A stretch of 64,000 bases of DNA from Hirudinaria manillensis. Lineage: Eukaryota > Annelida > Clitellata > Hirudinida > Hirudinidae. The notes beneath the pieces are model-generated. The model ran no database searches, had not been told where the DNA came from, and saw nothing but the letters and a program-made list of their open reading frames with translations. The stretch lies in NCBI GenBank assembly GCA_034509925.1, contig CM067530.1, forward strand, positions 2,341,001-2,405,000, written 5' to 3'. Within the stretch, counting starts at the first letter, position 1. Every line of letters starts with the position of its first letter. Shown piece by piece: positions 36,477 to 47,421 of the stretch. The position numbers and the translations under genes are program-made.

Positions 36477-39400
36477 TCAGGGGTTATTCCAAGCACTTGT
36501 GTCTCCACATTGAGTATCTTTAATGTTGCTTCTCATTCTCCTAGCTTCTTTTTTACGAATTCTGGCGTAATTCTGGCAGGCCATGCACATCTTGTCCAAA
36601 AATGCCGGAACTCCTTTCTGAAATCAATTTTTCTAAATTATCTTAAAGTGAAATAATCGCCTCAAGAATTGAATGACATAACCTTGGCTGCCCAATTGAT
36701 GAACCACGATGGAATTTTGGTGCCTGGACTTTCGTTGTAGAGTGAAAAAACTGAAGAAATATTAATTTTCTTTAATAATTGTGGTTTTTAAACGGATTAA
36801 CAAAATTTCACAATAATGGTTCAATTCTCAATTAAAATGTTCTTTTAAAACTACTAAATATTTAAAGGGTAGTTTTAAGCACTAAGCTAAACTTTTAAAC
36901 GATGATATTATCCACCTCTGCTTCCGTTTCCACCATCAGAAGTTAGGGCAATCGTCTGGTAACTGGCAGGAATCCTAACCACTCCTCGCTTTGGGGCTAC
37001 CAATCTGTTGAGGTCTTCGTCTACTCTTGATAGAACCACCCAATAGTGCTTGTTGTTGTAAACTAATTCTCTCATTTCCTGCATGTACACCATCTGAAAA
37101 GATGTAGTGTGAGTAAAATAATTATACAAATTATTACCATAATTATTATTAAACTCCGGATAATCGTTGATTATTATTACCATAAAGTAACGTATTGTAA
37201 TTCCTATCCCAGACATGCAAGTAATAATTTTTTTAATCAATTGCTACTAATCGTCTCAATATTGTAATAACCCAGGGTCCTCAAACTAATTATAGAAGGG
37301 CAGATTTATTGAAAGTTGTCAGATGGCTTGGAAGATGTAAAATGCTTAATTGATTAAGTCTTGAAATCTGCTGTTTCTATTACTCTCGCTCTACTTTCCG
37401 ATATAAATCCATTTGTCAAAGGTACATAACCAAAGAGTCTGAATAGCACCAATTTAATTCTCAAATTATATTGCCACTAAATTTAATTAATTATTTAAAT
37501 TAATTAATCGGCAATATAATTTTAATTATTATTCAATTTATTGGATCTAGGGATCCAACACTGCCCCCTCCTTAAATCTGTTCGTCCCGAACAGACATCT
37601 ATTCCCATTTTCATTTTTACTCTCGGAATAGGATCCGATCTTCCAACAATCTCATGGCTGCAAATCCCAGATCCATTTGCTTTGTCATCTTCTGGGATTT
37701 CTGTCTCCTCCCTTTTATTTCTGCGTCCCGCAAGTTTCAGTCGCGGAACATCGCCATTTCTATGCACACTCTCCTGCTCCACGATGTCGCCAGATCCCAG
37801 ACTCTCCTCAGGATCACCTGCTTCACTTTCCATGCTAGGCACTCTCCTGAAATCCCGAGCACTCCCTTCTGTTATTTCCAATGGAGCCGAAACATCCGCT
37901 GGTAAATCCATGGGCTGTTCTGTAGACTCTACTTGTTCCACCATCAAATCCGTGTGCTCCACCGGCAACTCCACGTGACTCATCAGTAACTCCTCGAGCT
38001 GCACCAACAACTCCACATGATCCACCGGCAATCCCACAAGCTCCTCCGAAAGCCCCACTTGCTCCACTAAAACCTCCGTGAGCTCTCTGGGCCCTGCTGA
38101 CGACTCGACCTGATCTGGTAACTCTATGGGCTCCAACGTCGAGTTCCCTAAGTCTGCCATCACGCACAGAGCTTCTGGAGACACACACGCACTGTGGTTG
38201 GATGTGCCCTCTAATGACTCCATCCCAACGCTGCCAGAAACGGTACCTGGAACAACGGACATGATTTGTTCCTCGTTGGTAACCTTTTTGCAGAGTTCCT
38301 CTCCTTGTTCTTCGCAAGATGGAAGCACCACTTTGCTCTCCTCAAAAGAACCAACAGGACTCTTCTCGGCAGAGTCTTCACCCGAAGCCAACGAGACATC
38401 CTGGCATGGAACCGCTCTGTTTTTCAAATCACCCCTAATACTCCTAATACATTCCCTCATCTCATCTACGGACTTTTTCATAAAATCAAGAAATTCATCC
38501 ATCTTTTTATGGGAAGGATTCTCGAATTCGTATTCCTCTGGGTCATGGCCATTCTCTGTCAGCCATGTCCCAAGTCGCTCTCGTATCTCAGCTTTCGTGC
38601 CTTTCCAATCCAGGCCACGCTCTCTCAATTCTTGTCTCAATCGAGGCACGTACAATTCATCCAAGTACTTCGGCATCGTTCACTTTTCAACTAAACAAGC
38701 TTCTACTTTAGTTACTTTTGGATACCCTTTAACTCTAAATCCCACTCCTGACACCAATGTAATAACCCAGGGTCCTCAAACTAATTATAGAAGGGCAGAT
38801 TTATTGAAAGTTGTCAGATGGCTTGGAAGATGTAAAATGCTTAATTGATTAAGTCTTGAAATCTGCTGTTTCTATTACTCTCGCTCTACTTTCCGATATA
38901 AATCCATTTGTCAAAGGTACATAACCAAAGAGTCTGAATAGCACCAATTTAATTCTCAAATTATATTGCCACTAAATTTAATTAATTATTTAAATTAATT
39001 AATCGGCAATATAATTTTAATTATTATTCAATTTATTGGATCTAGGGATCCAACAATATGACCAAAGATTTTATATTTCATCCACCATCTAATTCATTTT
39101 CAAAAAATTTTTACAATTTGTAGTGAATATCAAACTAACGTCCCTATTTGACACTGGAAATGGTAAAGTCGTCAACCAATAAATGGCTTTAAAATTGTTC
39201 GAGACTATGATGTTGACTTCTGTCAAAGGCAAAGAAAAGAGTATTTTATACAGCGGCGAATTTGCTTGGGTCCTGTAATCCTTGGCCATGTGATGAAACA
39301 AGTTTGAAATTTCAAATTTAATTATTCTAAGACTTTTATTTCAATTCACCTTTCAAGTAGGGATCCCATCTTTTCCTATAGTCCAGATCCAAAACTGCTT

Positions 39401-39878
39401 CAGCGCAGACGTTTGGAGGAGCATCGATCGTGCCAAATATTTTGTAAGAATGAGAGTTGTTCTCTTGCTAAATTCATTTCGTGAAATTTTATTCTAGCAG
39501 TATATGCTTTAATTGGATCATTAAATTTATCGCCTTTAAGTTTTTCCATGTCACATTTTGAAAATAAACAATTTGTTAAGGGGAAAAAATAGTGCGATAT
39601 GGGGAGATTATTATTGAGCTCATTAAATGTCTCAGGTGATACGGCAAAATAAAATTTAAAACAATCGGCACCAATATTCCTGCAAAAATACTTATACCAA
39701 AGATTACATCAGCCACAAAAATTATGAAAAGAATATTATAAATGTGATCGCTTACAACTCCCATTTTCTTGAACACTTTGATCTCTTTATTATAAGATTC
39801 AGTAAAAAAATCCCATTTGTCTAAAACTGGTGTGTTTATTTCTAGACAGGCATCTGCAAATTCTTCGTCTCGAAACAT
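36477..39878 (-). CDS. PCTP: Phosphatidylcholine transfer protein, START domain (PCTP/STARD2)
   Basis: Six exons (39878-39756, 39467-39350, 39219-39140, 37093-36916, 36750-36683, 36617-36477) give 235 residues (human PCTP is 214). A single START domain fills the protein: SYKIFGTIDAPP, DLDYRKRWDPY, PFPVSNRDMVYMQEMR, YWVVLSRVDED, RIPASYQTIAL, GTKIPSWFINWAAKKGVPAF. START proteins of this branch carry phosphatidylcholine between membranes in the cytosol. The C-terminus has a basic stretch (RIRKKEARRMR) and about 20 extra residues compared with the vertebrate protein. The 2-kb third intron (37094-39139) contains a complete LTR retrotransposon in the same orientation. The start codon lies 292 bases from the divergent HDAC11-like start. 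Confidence 0.92.
37263..37560 (-). repeat. 3' LTR of the non-autonomous retrotransposon
   Basis: 298 bases, identical by eye to the 38758-39055 copy. Contains a large hairpin (37467-37518: TATATTGCC...GGCAATATA enclosing AATTTAATTAATTA and its complement). The element's ORF runs 39 bases into it and stops three bases before the hairpin. Confidence 0.95.
37522..38676 (-). CDS. SAP-domain ORF of the LTR element
   Basis: 384 codons, uninterrupted, starting MPKYLDELYVPRL 63 bases after the primer-binding site. Residues about 8-38 (LRQELRERGLDWKGTKAEIR then ERLGTWL) form a SAP-type helix-extension-helix motif, a DNA/RNA-binding fold known at the N-terminus of some retrotransposon Gag proteins. 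The middle and C-terminal parts are acidic, with loosely repeated ELPVEHxxLxVEQVE-like units (about residues 195-265). The last 13 codons lie inside the 3' LTR. No zinc knuckle, protease or polymerase motif is visible. It is probably a Gag-derived or Gag-like protein. The function is not known. Confidence 0.8.
   Translation of the reverse strand: MPKYLDELYVPRLRQELRERGLDWKGTKAEIRERLGTWLTENGHDPEEYEFENPSHKKMDEFLDFMKKSVDEMRECIRSIRGDLKNRAVPCQDVSLASGEDSAEKSPVGSFEESKVVLPSCEEQGEELCKKVTNEEQIMSVVPGTVSGSVGMESLEGTSNHSACVSPEALCVMADLGNSTLEPIELPDQVESSAGPRELTEVLVEQVGLSEELVGLPVDHVELLVQLEELLMSHVELPVEHTDLMVEQVESTEQPMDLPADVSAPLEITEGSARDFRRVPSMESEAGDPEESLGSGDIVEQESVHRNGDVPRLKLAGRRNKREETEIPEDDKANGSGICSHEIVGRSDPIPRVKMKMGIDVCSGRTDLRRGQCWIPRSNKLNNN
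38739..38756 (-). other. Primer-binding site, tRNA-Leu type
   Basis: Minus-strand TGGTGTCAGGAGTGGGAT is complementary to the 3' end of an animal tRNA-Leu (ATCCCACTCCTGACA plus CCA). It is used to start minus-strand DNA synthesis in many LTR elements. Confidence 0.85.
38758..39055 (-). repeat. 5' LTR of the non-autonomous retrotransposon
   Basis: Direct repeat of the 37263-37560 LTR. In minus-strand sense it ends GGGTTATTACA, one base before the tRNA-Leu primer-binding site. Confidence 0.95.
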
Positions 39879-40170
39879 TTTAAGAGTGTATTTCGTTACA
39901 ATATTGAGTTCAAAATAATGACGTCTGCAGTTTAAATATGGGGGACAATTATTTGTCTTTAATTTTTAAAATACAAATCTGCTCTTCAAAAGCGAGTCTA
40001 AAAGAATAAGAAATATTTATTTTATAAAGTGTTGAAGCAAAATTTACATTTAAATAATAAACAAGTGTATTGATCTTCGTTGGTGATGGACCGCTGGTAA
40101 TAAATGAATGCTCATGGGCCAGCTTTTGTTGTTAAATATTTAATTACTGTCATATTGATTTGATATTTTA
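39879..40170. promoter_or_regulatory. Probable bidirectional promoter, PCTP / HDAC11-like
   Basis: 292 bases between divergent start codons. No other gene fits in the gap, so both promoters must lie here or overlap. This is inferred from spacing. Confidence 0.45.
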
Positions 40171-43100
40171 ATGGCCCTATCCAATGAAGATGTTGAGTCT
40201 AGGTTGGCAGCTTTTCGTTGTCTATTGTTTTTTTGGATCGAATCTTAAGATATTTCATTTGAGAGATGAAATAGACTTAAAATTTTATTAGTTTTAAAGT
40301 ATTATGTATATGTACATATACTTGTAAACTTATTTTATGTATGTATTCAAGTATTTGTAGAGTCTCAATTGCACTGACTCTAATTTGTACATTTTAAATT
40401 TTCAGACTCAGTGATTTAATAAATGTCAAACTGAGAGCTAATCAAAACCCCATAGTATTCTCCAGTGATTATGAGATTAGTTTTGCTGGAATTGAAAAAT
40501 GGTATCCTCTTGACACATGTAAAGGAGGAAGTGTCCTTAAATCATTAAAAGGTTACGAATTTTTGAATTCTTTTATATTGGCTGGACTCTCTAGACCCTA
40601 GATTCTCTTTAGACTCTACAATTATTTGTTGAACTTTGTCTTATACTTCATAAACATGTAGCCTTCTAGCCATTGATTCTTTTTATTCTTACTAGGTGCT
40701 TGCACCAAAGGCCAGATTTTTGTTTATCTTTGCATTACTTTGAAGAGGTCTCTAGAAATGCTTATTGAGTTTAGACAACTTCAGCATTAGTCAATTAACC
40801 CATTAGAACCACAAATAATCTTTGCTAATTTTGTTATAATAATGTTTGCAGTTCATAGCACTTATTTATAACTAGTTATTATCATCAAACAGAGTTGGGT
40901 CTCTTGACAGACAGAGATATTGCGAAACCAAAGGAGGCCACTTGTGAACATCTGTCGATCATCCACTCGAAACATTTCCTTGAAAATATCAACGTAAGTT
41001 GCCATTCTGCTATTCAGGAAATCTTCTTTCACTGCAGTGGATTTTAAACTGCACATATAAAACATAAAGCACATGTTAGTTATTATGTTATTAAATTTTA
41101 TGTTATTAAATTATAATAAATTATAATAAATATATATATATAATATTATAATAAATATATATATATATATATACCATTATATATTTGACACATATCTCAA
41201 TTAGGATGTTCATATTTTTTTGAAACCAGTTCATAGTGATTTTGTTTCCAGCTCCTTCATGTCATCGAGGGTCTTTACACAGTGAGTTTAAATAAATGTT
41301 TGACTTAAAATTAATTTTCTTTATTGCTTTCTATTTGTTATTAAAGTTGATTATGCAAATATTTCTTTATTTGTAATTTATAATGCTATTAAATTATAAT
41401 AAATTATAATTAAATTTATAATATTATTATTATCATTACAGCTATGCCCTTTGCTTTTATTGATGCTACTTTCCGAGGGCCACAAACACAAAAACATTGA
41501 AGCTGTCTTGAATGCTTGCATGCATTAAATTATTTATGATAATGAAGAATATTACTATTAATGCCTTTATAATTATCATTATTTTAATTTACCCATCAGC
41601 AAACAAAGGATAGCAAGACAAACGGACGATTTTCTGATATTCCTTCTCTTGCCCTCCTTCCTTCGTTCATCATAAATGCCAAACTTCTCAGGCCTTTCAG
41701 GTTCCAAGTGGGAGGATCAGTTCTTGTTAGCAACTATACCTTGTTACGGAACATTATAATAATTATGATAATCAATTAGATATTAATCATGCTCGAAAGG
41801 CTAGCGCTATCCTATTAAGAAACTTGCTCGACATAATAGGAAGGGCAAAGGTACTAATGAATATTCAAAAATTGCTTTGCAGGCCACTAAACTTGCCCTC
41901 GAATACGGTTGGTCAATCAATCTCGGGGGCGGGCTGAGCCACTGCTACCCGAGACGGTCCGGCGGTTTCAGTCCGTATGCCGACGTGACCTTGGCTGTGA
42001 CCTATTTACTGGAGAAGGTCGACAAAGTGATGATAATCGACCTATCAGCACAGCAGGTGATAGCTAATTTAGTTTATATTTAGTTAGCTCTGTTGCTATT
42101 GGATACTTTGATTCATTGGCCTCATGTTTCCGTTATAATTTATTATGTTAATGTTAACTGGTGACTATTATGATGACAAAATTTACATTGTTTGTCCTTG
42201 TCTTTGGAATTGGATCGTTGGCTGTTGTTGTTGTTTGTGTTATCATGTTAGTGATATGTACCTGCTGATAATGATTAATGAACAAATATTAAGTGTTATC
42301 ATTATTGTGGTTTAATCGGTTTTTAAATAATTTCTGGCAGTGCAATGGACCAGAGAGAAGCTTCATGCACAACAGGAGGGTCCACGTGTTGGATGTTTAC
42401 AACAGGGACATTTACCCTCTGGATGGGTTTGCCAAAAGTAAGCAGTTCACGATTCTTTGTAACAAACACAGCAGTTGTGTATTGGTGATCTTTTTATTAT
42501 TTATTGCATGATTCTTGGTATCACACAACTACAATAGCATAAGGATTGTGTCGGATAAAGTGTTGTCGCATTTTTTAGGAGGCATATCGGTCCGAGGAGA
42601 GTTGGGGGACCGCTGTTCCAGTCGAGAATATCTCGACACGATAAGAACGTGAGCTTCTGGTTTTGGTTTTTGTTATGTGATTAATCCAATTCTCATTAAA
42701 TTAAATGATTGATAAAATTAGTTAGTTGCTAGAGTTAGAGATTTCTTACAGCACTAATTCGAGTGAAATCAGATTGACTTGATTGAGAATATAAAAATTA
42801 TCCTCTTTCAATAATTGATCATTAATTATATTTTGTGTTTTTGCTAACTTTTAATTATCCTGGATTGTAAAAGTGTGGTTTTAGAATAGATGATAAAAAT
42901 AATCTCACAATAACCATGAAAGTTTGGCTTATTTTGAATTTTTTTGGCTTATATTAAATAAATAAATATATTTAAATTAATTTTTTCACTAGAAAATTAG
43001 AAGAGAGCCTACAAAGTTTCAACCCAGGCTTTGTGTTGTACCTGGCAGGCACAGATGTTCTTGTGGGTGATGCTGCAGGCTGCATGAGTGTCTCAGAAGA

Positions 43101-43922
43101 GGTAAGGTTGGCTTATATTTGATGAATAATCATTGATTGATTGATTGTAATGATTGATCAAAAAGATGACAAAATAATAGGCAGGCTATAAACAAATTAT
43201 TATGATTAGAATTTATTTCATCTTTATTTATCTCAGTTTTTTCTTAGGGCTCATACTGCTTCATATTGCAATTTAATTTCACTAATACAATCATTGAAAC
43301 ATTTTAAAATTTAAAATCCCCTCCACCAGGTATGGACTAAATCGTTATGCTTTCAAATTGTAGGCCATCATCGAGAGAGACCAACTGATTTTCTTAAAGA
43401 TGCGTTCAAGGGGAATCCCAGTCTGCATGCTCCTTGCTGGTGGATTTTCCAGAACAGCTCATTGCGTCATAACCAGGTCAATTGAAAATCTCCACAATTT
43501 TGGCCTCATTACCATCACAAAGTCACCAGAAGATGAGATGCCAGAAGAACCAGATAAGAAAGTGACAGAAAGTGAGGCAATTCCTGTTAAATAGTTTCAT
43601 TTCATTATTTTTTTTTTATATTTTAAACAAATTTTCAGGTAATTTGGTTCCTTCCGCGAAAGAACTCAACAAGTTCTCCTCCTACTCGACAAACGACTTG
43701 AGGCTCGCCAACGACTTCACGAAGGACGGAAGCAAAAGCTGCGACGATCCAGAAGATCTCCAGCTTGATCAGGGATACCAGGTCAAGGGATTAATCCACA
43801 AGTCAAAAACATTCATGGGTTCTTTGATTGGCTGGACAGGATGGAACAAACCTCAGACCTTATATCAGAGTTTGTCTAATTCAGACAGCCTCGAAGACGT
43901 GGATTCTAGTGATGCTAGCTAG
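40171..43922 (+). CDS. HDAC11-like protein, predicted catalytically dead
   Basis: Eleven exons (40171-40202, 40406-40551, 40911-40993, 41600-41725, 41883-42056, 42341-42437, 42579-42648, 42993-43101, 43364-43571, 43639-43922, with the tiny first exon splitting an Arg codon) give 442 residues in one frame. The listed intervals are the ten coding segments used. Class IV histone deacetylase fold: PIVFSSDYEISFAGIEKWYP, LLRPFRFQVGG, ATKLALEYGWSINLGGG, GGFSPYADVTLA, DVYNRDIYP, LYLAGTDVL. Active-site changes: family GGGFHHC is GGGLSHC here, the zinc-binding DLDAHQGNGHE is DLSAQQCNGPE, and the catalytic GGY is GGF. Two of the three zinc ligands (Asp, His), one active-site His and the Tyr are lost. 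A polar C-terminal extension of about 100 residues is absent from vertebrate HDAC11. The exon at 41600 is the least certain join. Confidence 0.88.
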
Positions 43923-44581
43923 AGGTCATCATATCATCGAGTATTATGTCTGACACTGATGTAGTCCACATGTGTCTTTCCAACTTTGGTCTTCTGTGTC
44001 ATTCATGGTTGCTTTATCACTCAGACATAACGTGTGGAAGATTTTGTTTGGCAATCATTGCTGGAATGTTATCAACGACAATCAACTTTCCTTTGACTCT
44101 GCCTCGCGTCGTGTATAAACCTTTATTATTTTTCTGTTATTAGCTTAAATTACAAGTCTTTACGACTTATATCATGAGATGTCAAACTGCATTTATCAAA
44201 AGTTATCAGTGTGCAATTATGTGATTTGTTTAAAGCCTAATTTTAAAAGTTTTTGAATTTGATCTTGGTATTCAGAGATAGGAAGCTTTATAGCTGAGTT
44301 TTTGTTGTTGTTGTTGTCGTTTGAGACTGTTTGAGATATTAGATCTTTCTGTGTTTGTTCTGAAGCAATGAAGCATTTTTCAAATAAATCTCATCATATT
44401 TTTGTCCTGGTCAGCACTTTGCCAGTTAATACACCACATTCTTTTCTAGTGAGGCATTCATGTTTTATTATTAAAAAGACTTTAATAGCAAAATTAAGAA
44501 CAATGCCCATGACCGGCACATATGACTGAAGTCAATAACTGTAGGATGTCGACAGGCTGGCCAGCAGTCATTTCTCTGGCT
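43923..44581. other. Tail-to-tail spacer, HDAC11-like / death-domain gene
   Basis: 659 bases with 3' UTR sequence of both genes. AATAAA at about 44384 probably serves the + strand gene. No coding signal recognised. Confidence 0.6.
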
Positions 44582-47390
44582 CTAATTTTCATATTCCCTC
44601 TCCAGGATGTCTAAGTGACAAAGGCAATCATTATTAGGCATTCTCATAAACGACAAACAATCGATAATTTCAAGGAACTTAAGAATACCGGCGAGCTGAT
44701 AACATTTGACGTCCCTCAACATAGACACCAAAGACGTCAATGCTGCCATACCGCCAATGTCGTCAATTCCATTCTCCTGCCACTTTGTCAGTATTCTGTG
44801 ACATCTTTCTCTGGCGTCGGGATATTTAGACTGCGATAAAATTGATGAAATCTTTGACTAGAGAAAAATAAAAGCGACAATAAAGCCGGTAATTGCTGTC
44901 ATTCTCTACATCAAATCAAAGTATTATCGACCTGAACTGAGTCAATAAAATCATCCGAAAGACCGAGCCGTCTGCACAGAAGACGCCAGTCGTAAATAAG
45001 GTAGGAGTAACGGCCTATTGTCTTTATGCTTCTTGCCAATACAGCCTCTAGAATTGCAAATAATTTTTATAAAATTGTTTCTTATGTAAAATGAATTAAG
45101 CAATAGTTTTATGACTGGCATGTCTCACCCTTGCTGAAAACTGGAAGACGTCGCTTTAGTTCAGCATTTTTCTCCAGTAAGAAGCGACTCAAGTCTCTCC
45201 TTCCACAAGCGTGCAAAGCTTTAGCTAATATTTCCACCTAAATGAATTATTATTTCTTTCAATTTGTCCGAGGAAGGTAAATGTTAAAAAAAAAAAACGC
45301 GTGACATTTTGGAGCTTAAACGGAATCAGTTTTAAACACAGGACCTTGTTCGCACAACGGGGCATTCTTTTGATCCACGACATTAGGACATCGAGGGCAG
45401 CTTTTTGATTGGAACAATCTCTGAATATTGCATCGATCCTTATCCTTCTGACGTTTAACTGTTCGGCCAGTTGAACCCATTCCTTGCCAATTTGTTGGGA
45501 CAAGTTTTCCAAGAGAGCGTGATCAATTATTCCGTCCGGTCTAATTATGAAAGGGGTTCTTTTTACGGTGAATTTTGATTCGTCGAGAGGCTGAAAATAA
45601 TTATTTGGATCTGAAGTCTTTCGAGAAAATCATTTAAAATTCACACAACCCGATAGAAAATCTCCATTTGGATCTCGTTAATAATTGAATGTTTCTTTTC
45701 ACCTTAGGTAATTCGACGAGCAATTCGCAAAGAAGTTTCATATTCTCGTACAATTTTTTTTTCTCGAGAAAAGCAAACTGCTTGACTGTTGGAGCCATTG
45801 AAAGGATTGCAGTCGAACTTATGCGCTTATTGAATGGATTCTTTTCCTTGGATTCTCTTGCCGCTTCCTTTTGCTTTTCTTCGCTGTCAAAGAGTTCATC
45901 TTCGGGCAAAATGTGAAATTTTTCGTGGATGACTTTTCTAAGTCTGTCCAACAGATTTGACGACGACGACAACGATGCCGATGGTGGCTGAGTCTCTCCA
46001 AAAGCGATTTTAGATTCTTTGGACACTTTCGTCCACAAGCTCTCAGACGTTGTGATCTCATTTTTGATGAATGTTTGCACAAATCCACGATAACAGTCCA
46101 AAGCCTTTTGAGAATATTTGTCTAGAACGAACATCCTAAGATGAATCTGGGAGCGAAGGTGAGAATTGAAAACCATCCGAATGACTGGCTGTTGGTAATC
46201 GAGGCTATTCCGCCGGTCAAAGGTGGTGTCCATCTGTGGGTGTAGATCGAATATTCGATTGTTTATACTGAATCTCGGAAGTTGGCCCTTATCGGAAGCG
46301 TTCTCTTCTTCTCTAAAAGACTCTTTGTTTCCAGCAACGGCTGCAGTTTTATCGTCTGCTTTAATCCCGCCGATGTTTGTTCTGAATTTGAGTTCGACCT
46401 CTTGTCCTTCTCTGAGCAGTATGGGAGCACTTATTGGGGGACCATAGGTGTAACCATCGTCGGTCATTTTTCTCAGGATCCTGTCGAGTTTTACTGGTCC
46501 CACGATTTGAACGATTACCTGATTTTGATAGGAGAATTTCGGGCTTTAAAATGGCTCGGTTATGATATCAGTTTTTCTAATTCGGGTTTCAAATTGCAAT
46601 TTATTAAAGATTTATTAAAATTAAATTTAATCACACAAAAAGCAATAAATTTGCATGGTATTGCAGTGGTAAATTATATGATGCTTTTTAGGCCTAATAC
46701 TATTTAATTAAATGTTATTTAAATTGTTATTTATAACTCGCGATAGGTTTGTATAATAATTCTCATTAAATTATAAATATTAACCTTAAATTATTCATAA
46801 CAACCTTTATTATTTGTTATTACAGTAAGTAAATTATTGTAAAATTTGAGACTAAAATGAACGCAAAAAACACAAAAATTTTTGAAAGGCGAACAAAATT
46901 CTCTAAATTCTCTGTAAAATAGAATAGAAAATAATTTTTTCTTAAAGAAATACTTTAGACTTAATAAATTTTCAATAAATTGAAATGAATTTGCTCTTAA
47001 AAATTTAAATTTAAAAATAAAAAGAAGTAAAATATTATAAATATATAATAATAATATTATTATTAGAAGGATAATATAAAATATTATTATATTATTTATA
47101 TTATAATTATATTATATTATTATAATAGTCGCTCAACCATCTCCGGTTTCTCCTCGTGTTGTCTCAGAACAAAATGAACAGTTTTGAACATCATGGACAG
47201 AGCCACGTTTTCGGCCATTTTAAGTAGGACCCCGTCATCCACGTCAGGCTTGTACCTCAGTACTATGAACCTTGGAAGTAACAATCCGTCAAAAACGTTT
47301 GCAAAGTTTTTTTTATTTTTATTATTTAATTTTAATTTTATTTTATTTTTACCATTATTATTATTATTGTTGTTATCATTTGTAAAAAAA

Positions 47391-47421
<31 letters not shown>

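Larger units (their letters stand above)
37263..39055 (-). mobile_element. Non-autonomous LTR retrotransposon, 1.8 kb, in PCTP intron 3
   Basis: Two LTRs of 298 bases (37263-37560 and 38758-39055), identical as far as I can compare by eye, start TG and end CA. They are flanked by a 4-base duplication ATAT (37259-37262 and 39056-39059). In minus-strand sense, the 5' LTR is followed after one base by an 18-base primer-binding site for tRNA-Leu (38739-38756). A purine tract (AAGGAGGGGGCAG, 37561-37573) precedes the 3' LTR. The interior is only 1,197 bases and encodes one SAP-domain ORF. No protease, reverse transcriptase, RNase H or integrase is present, so it must borrow enzymes from a partner element. 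Matching LTRs imply a recent insertion. Confidence 0.95.

Noticed and set aside
37541..38848. Long + strand open frames (145, 240 and 142 codons)
   Set aside because: Shadows of the SAP-domain ORF on the opposite strand of the LTR element.
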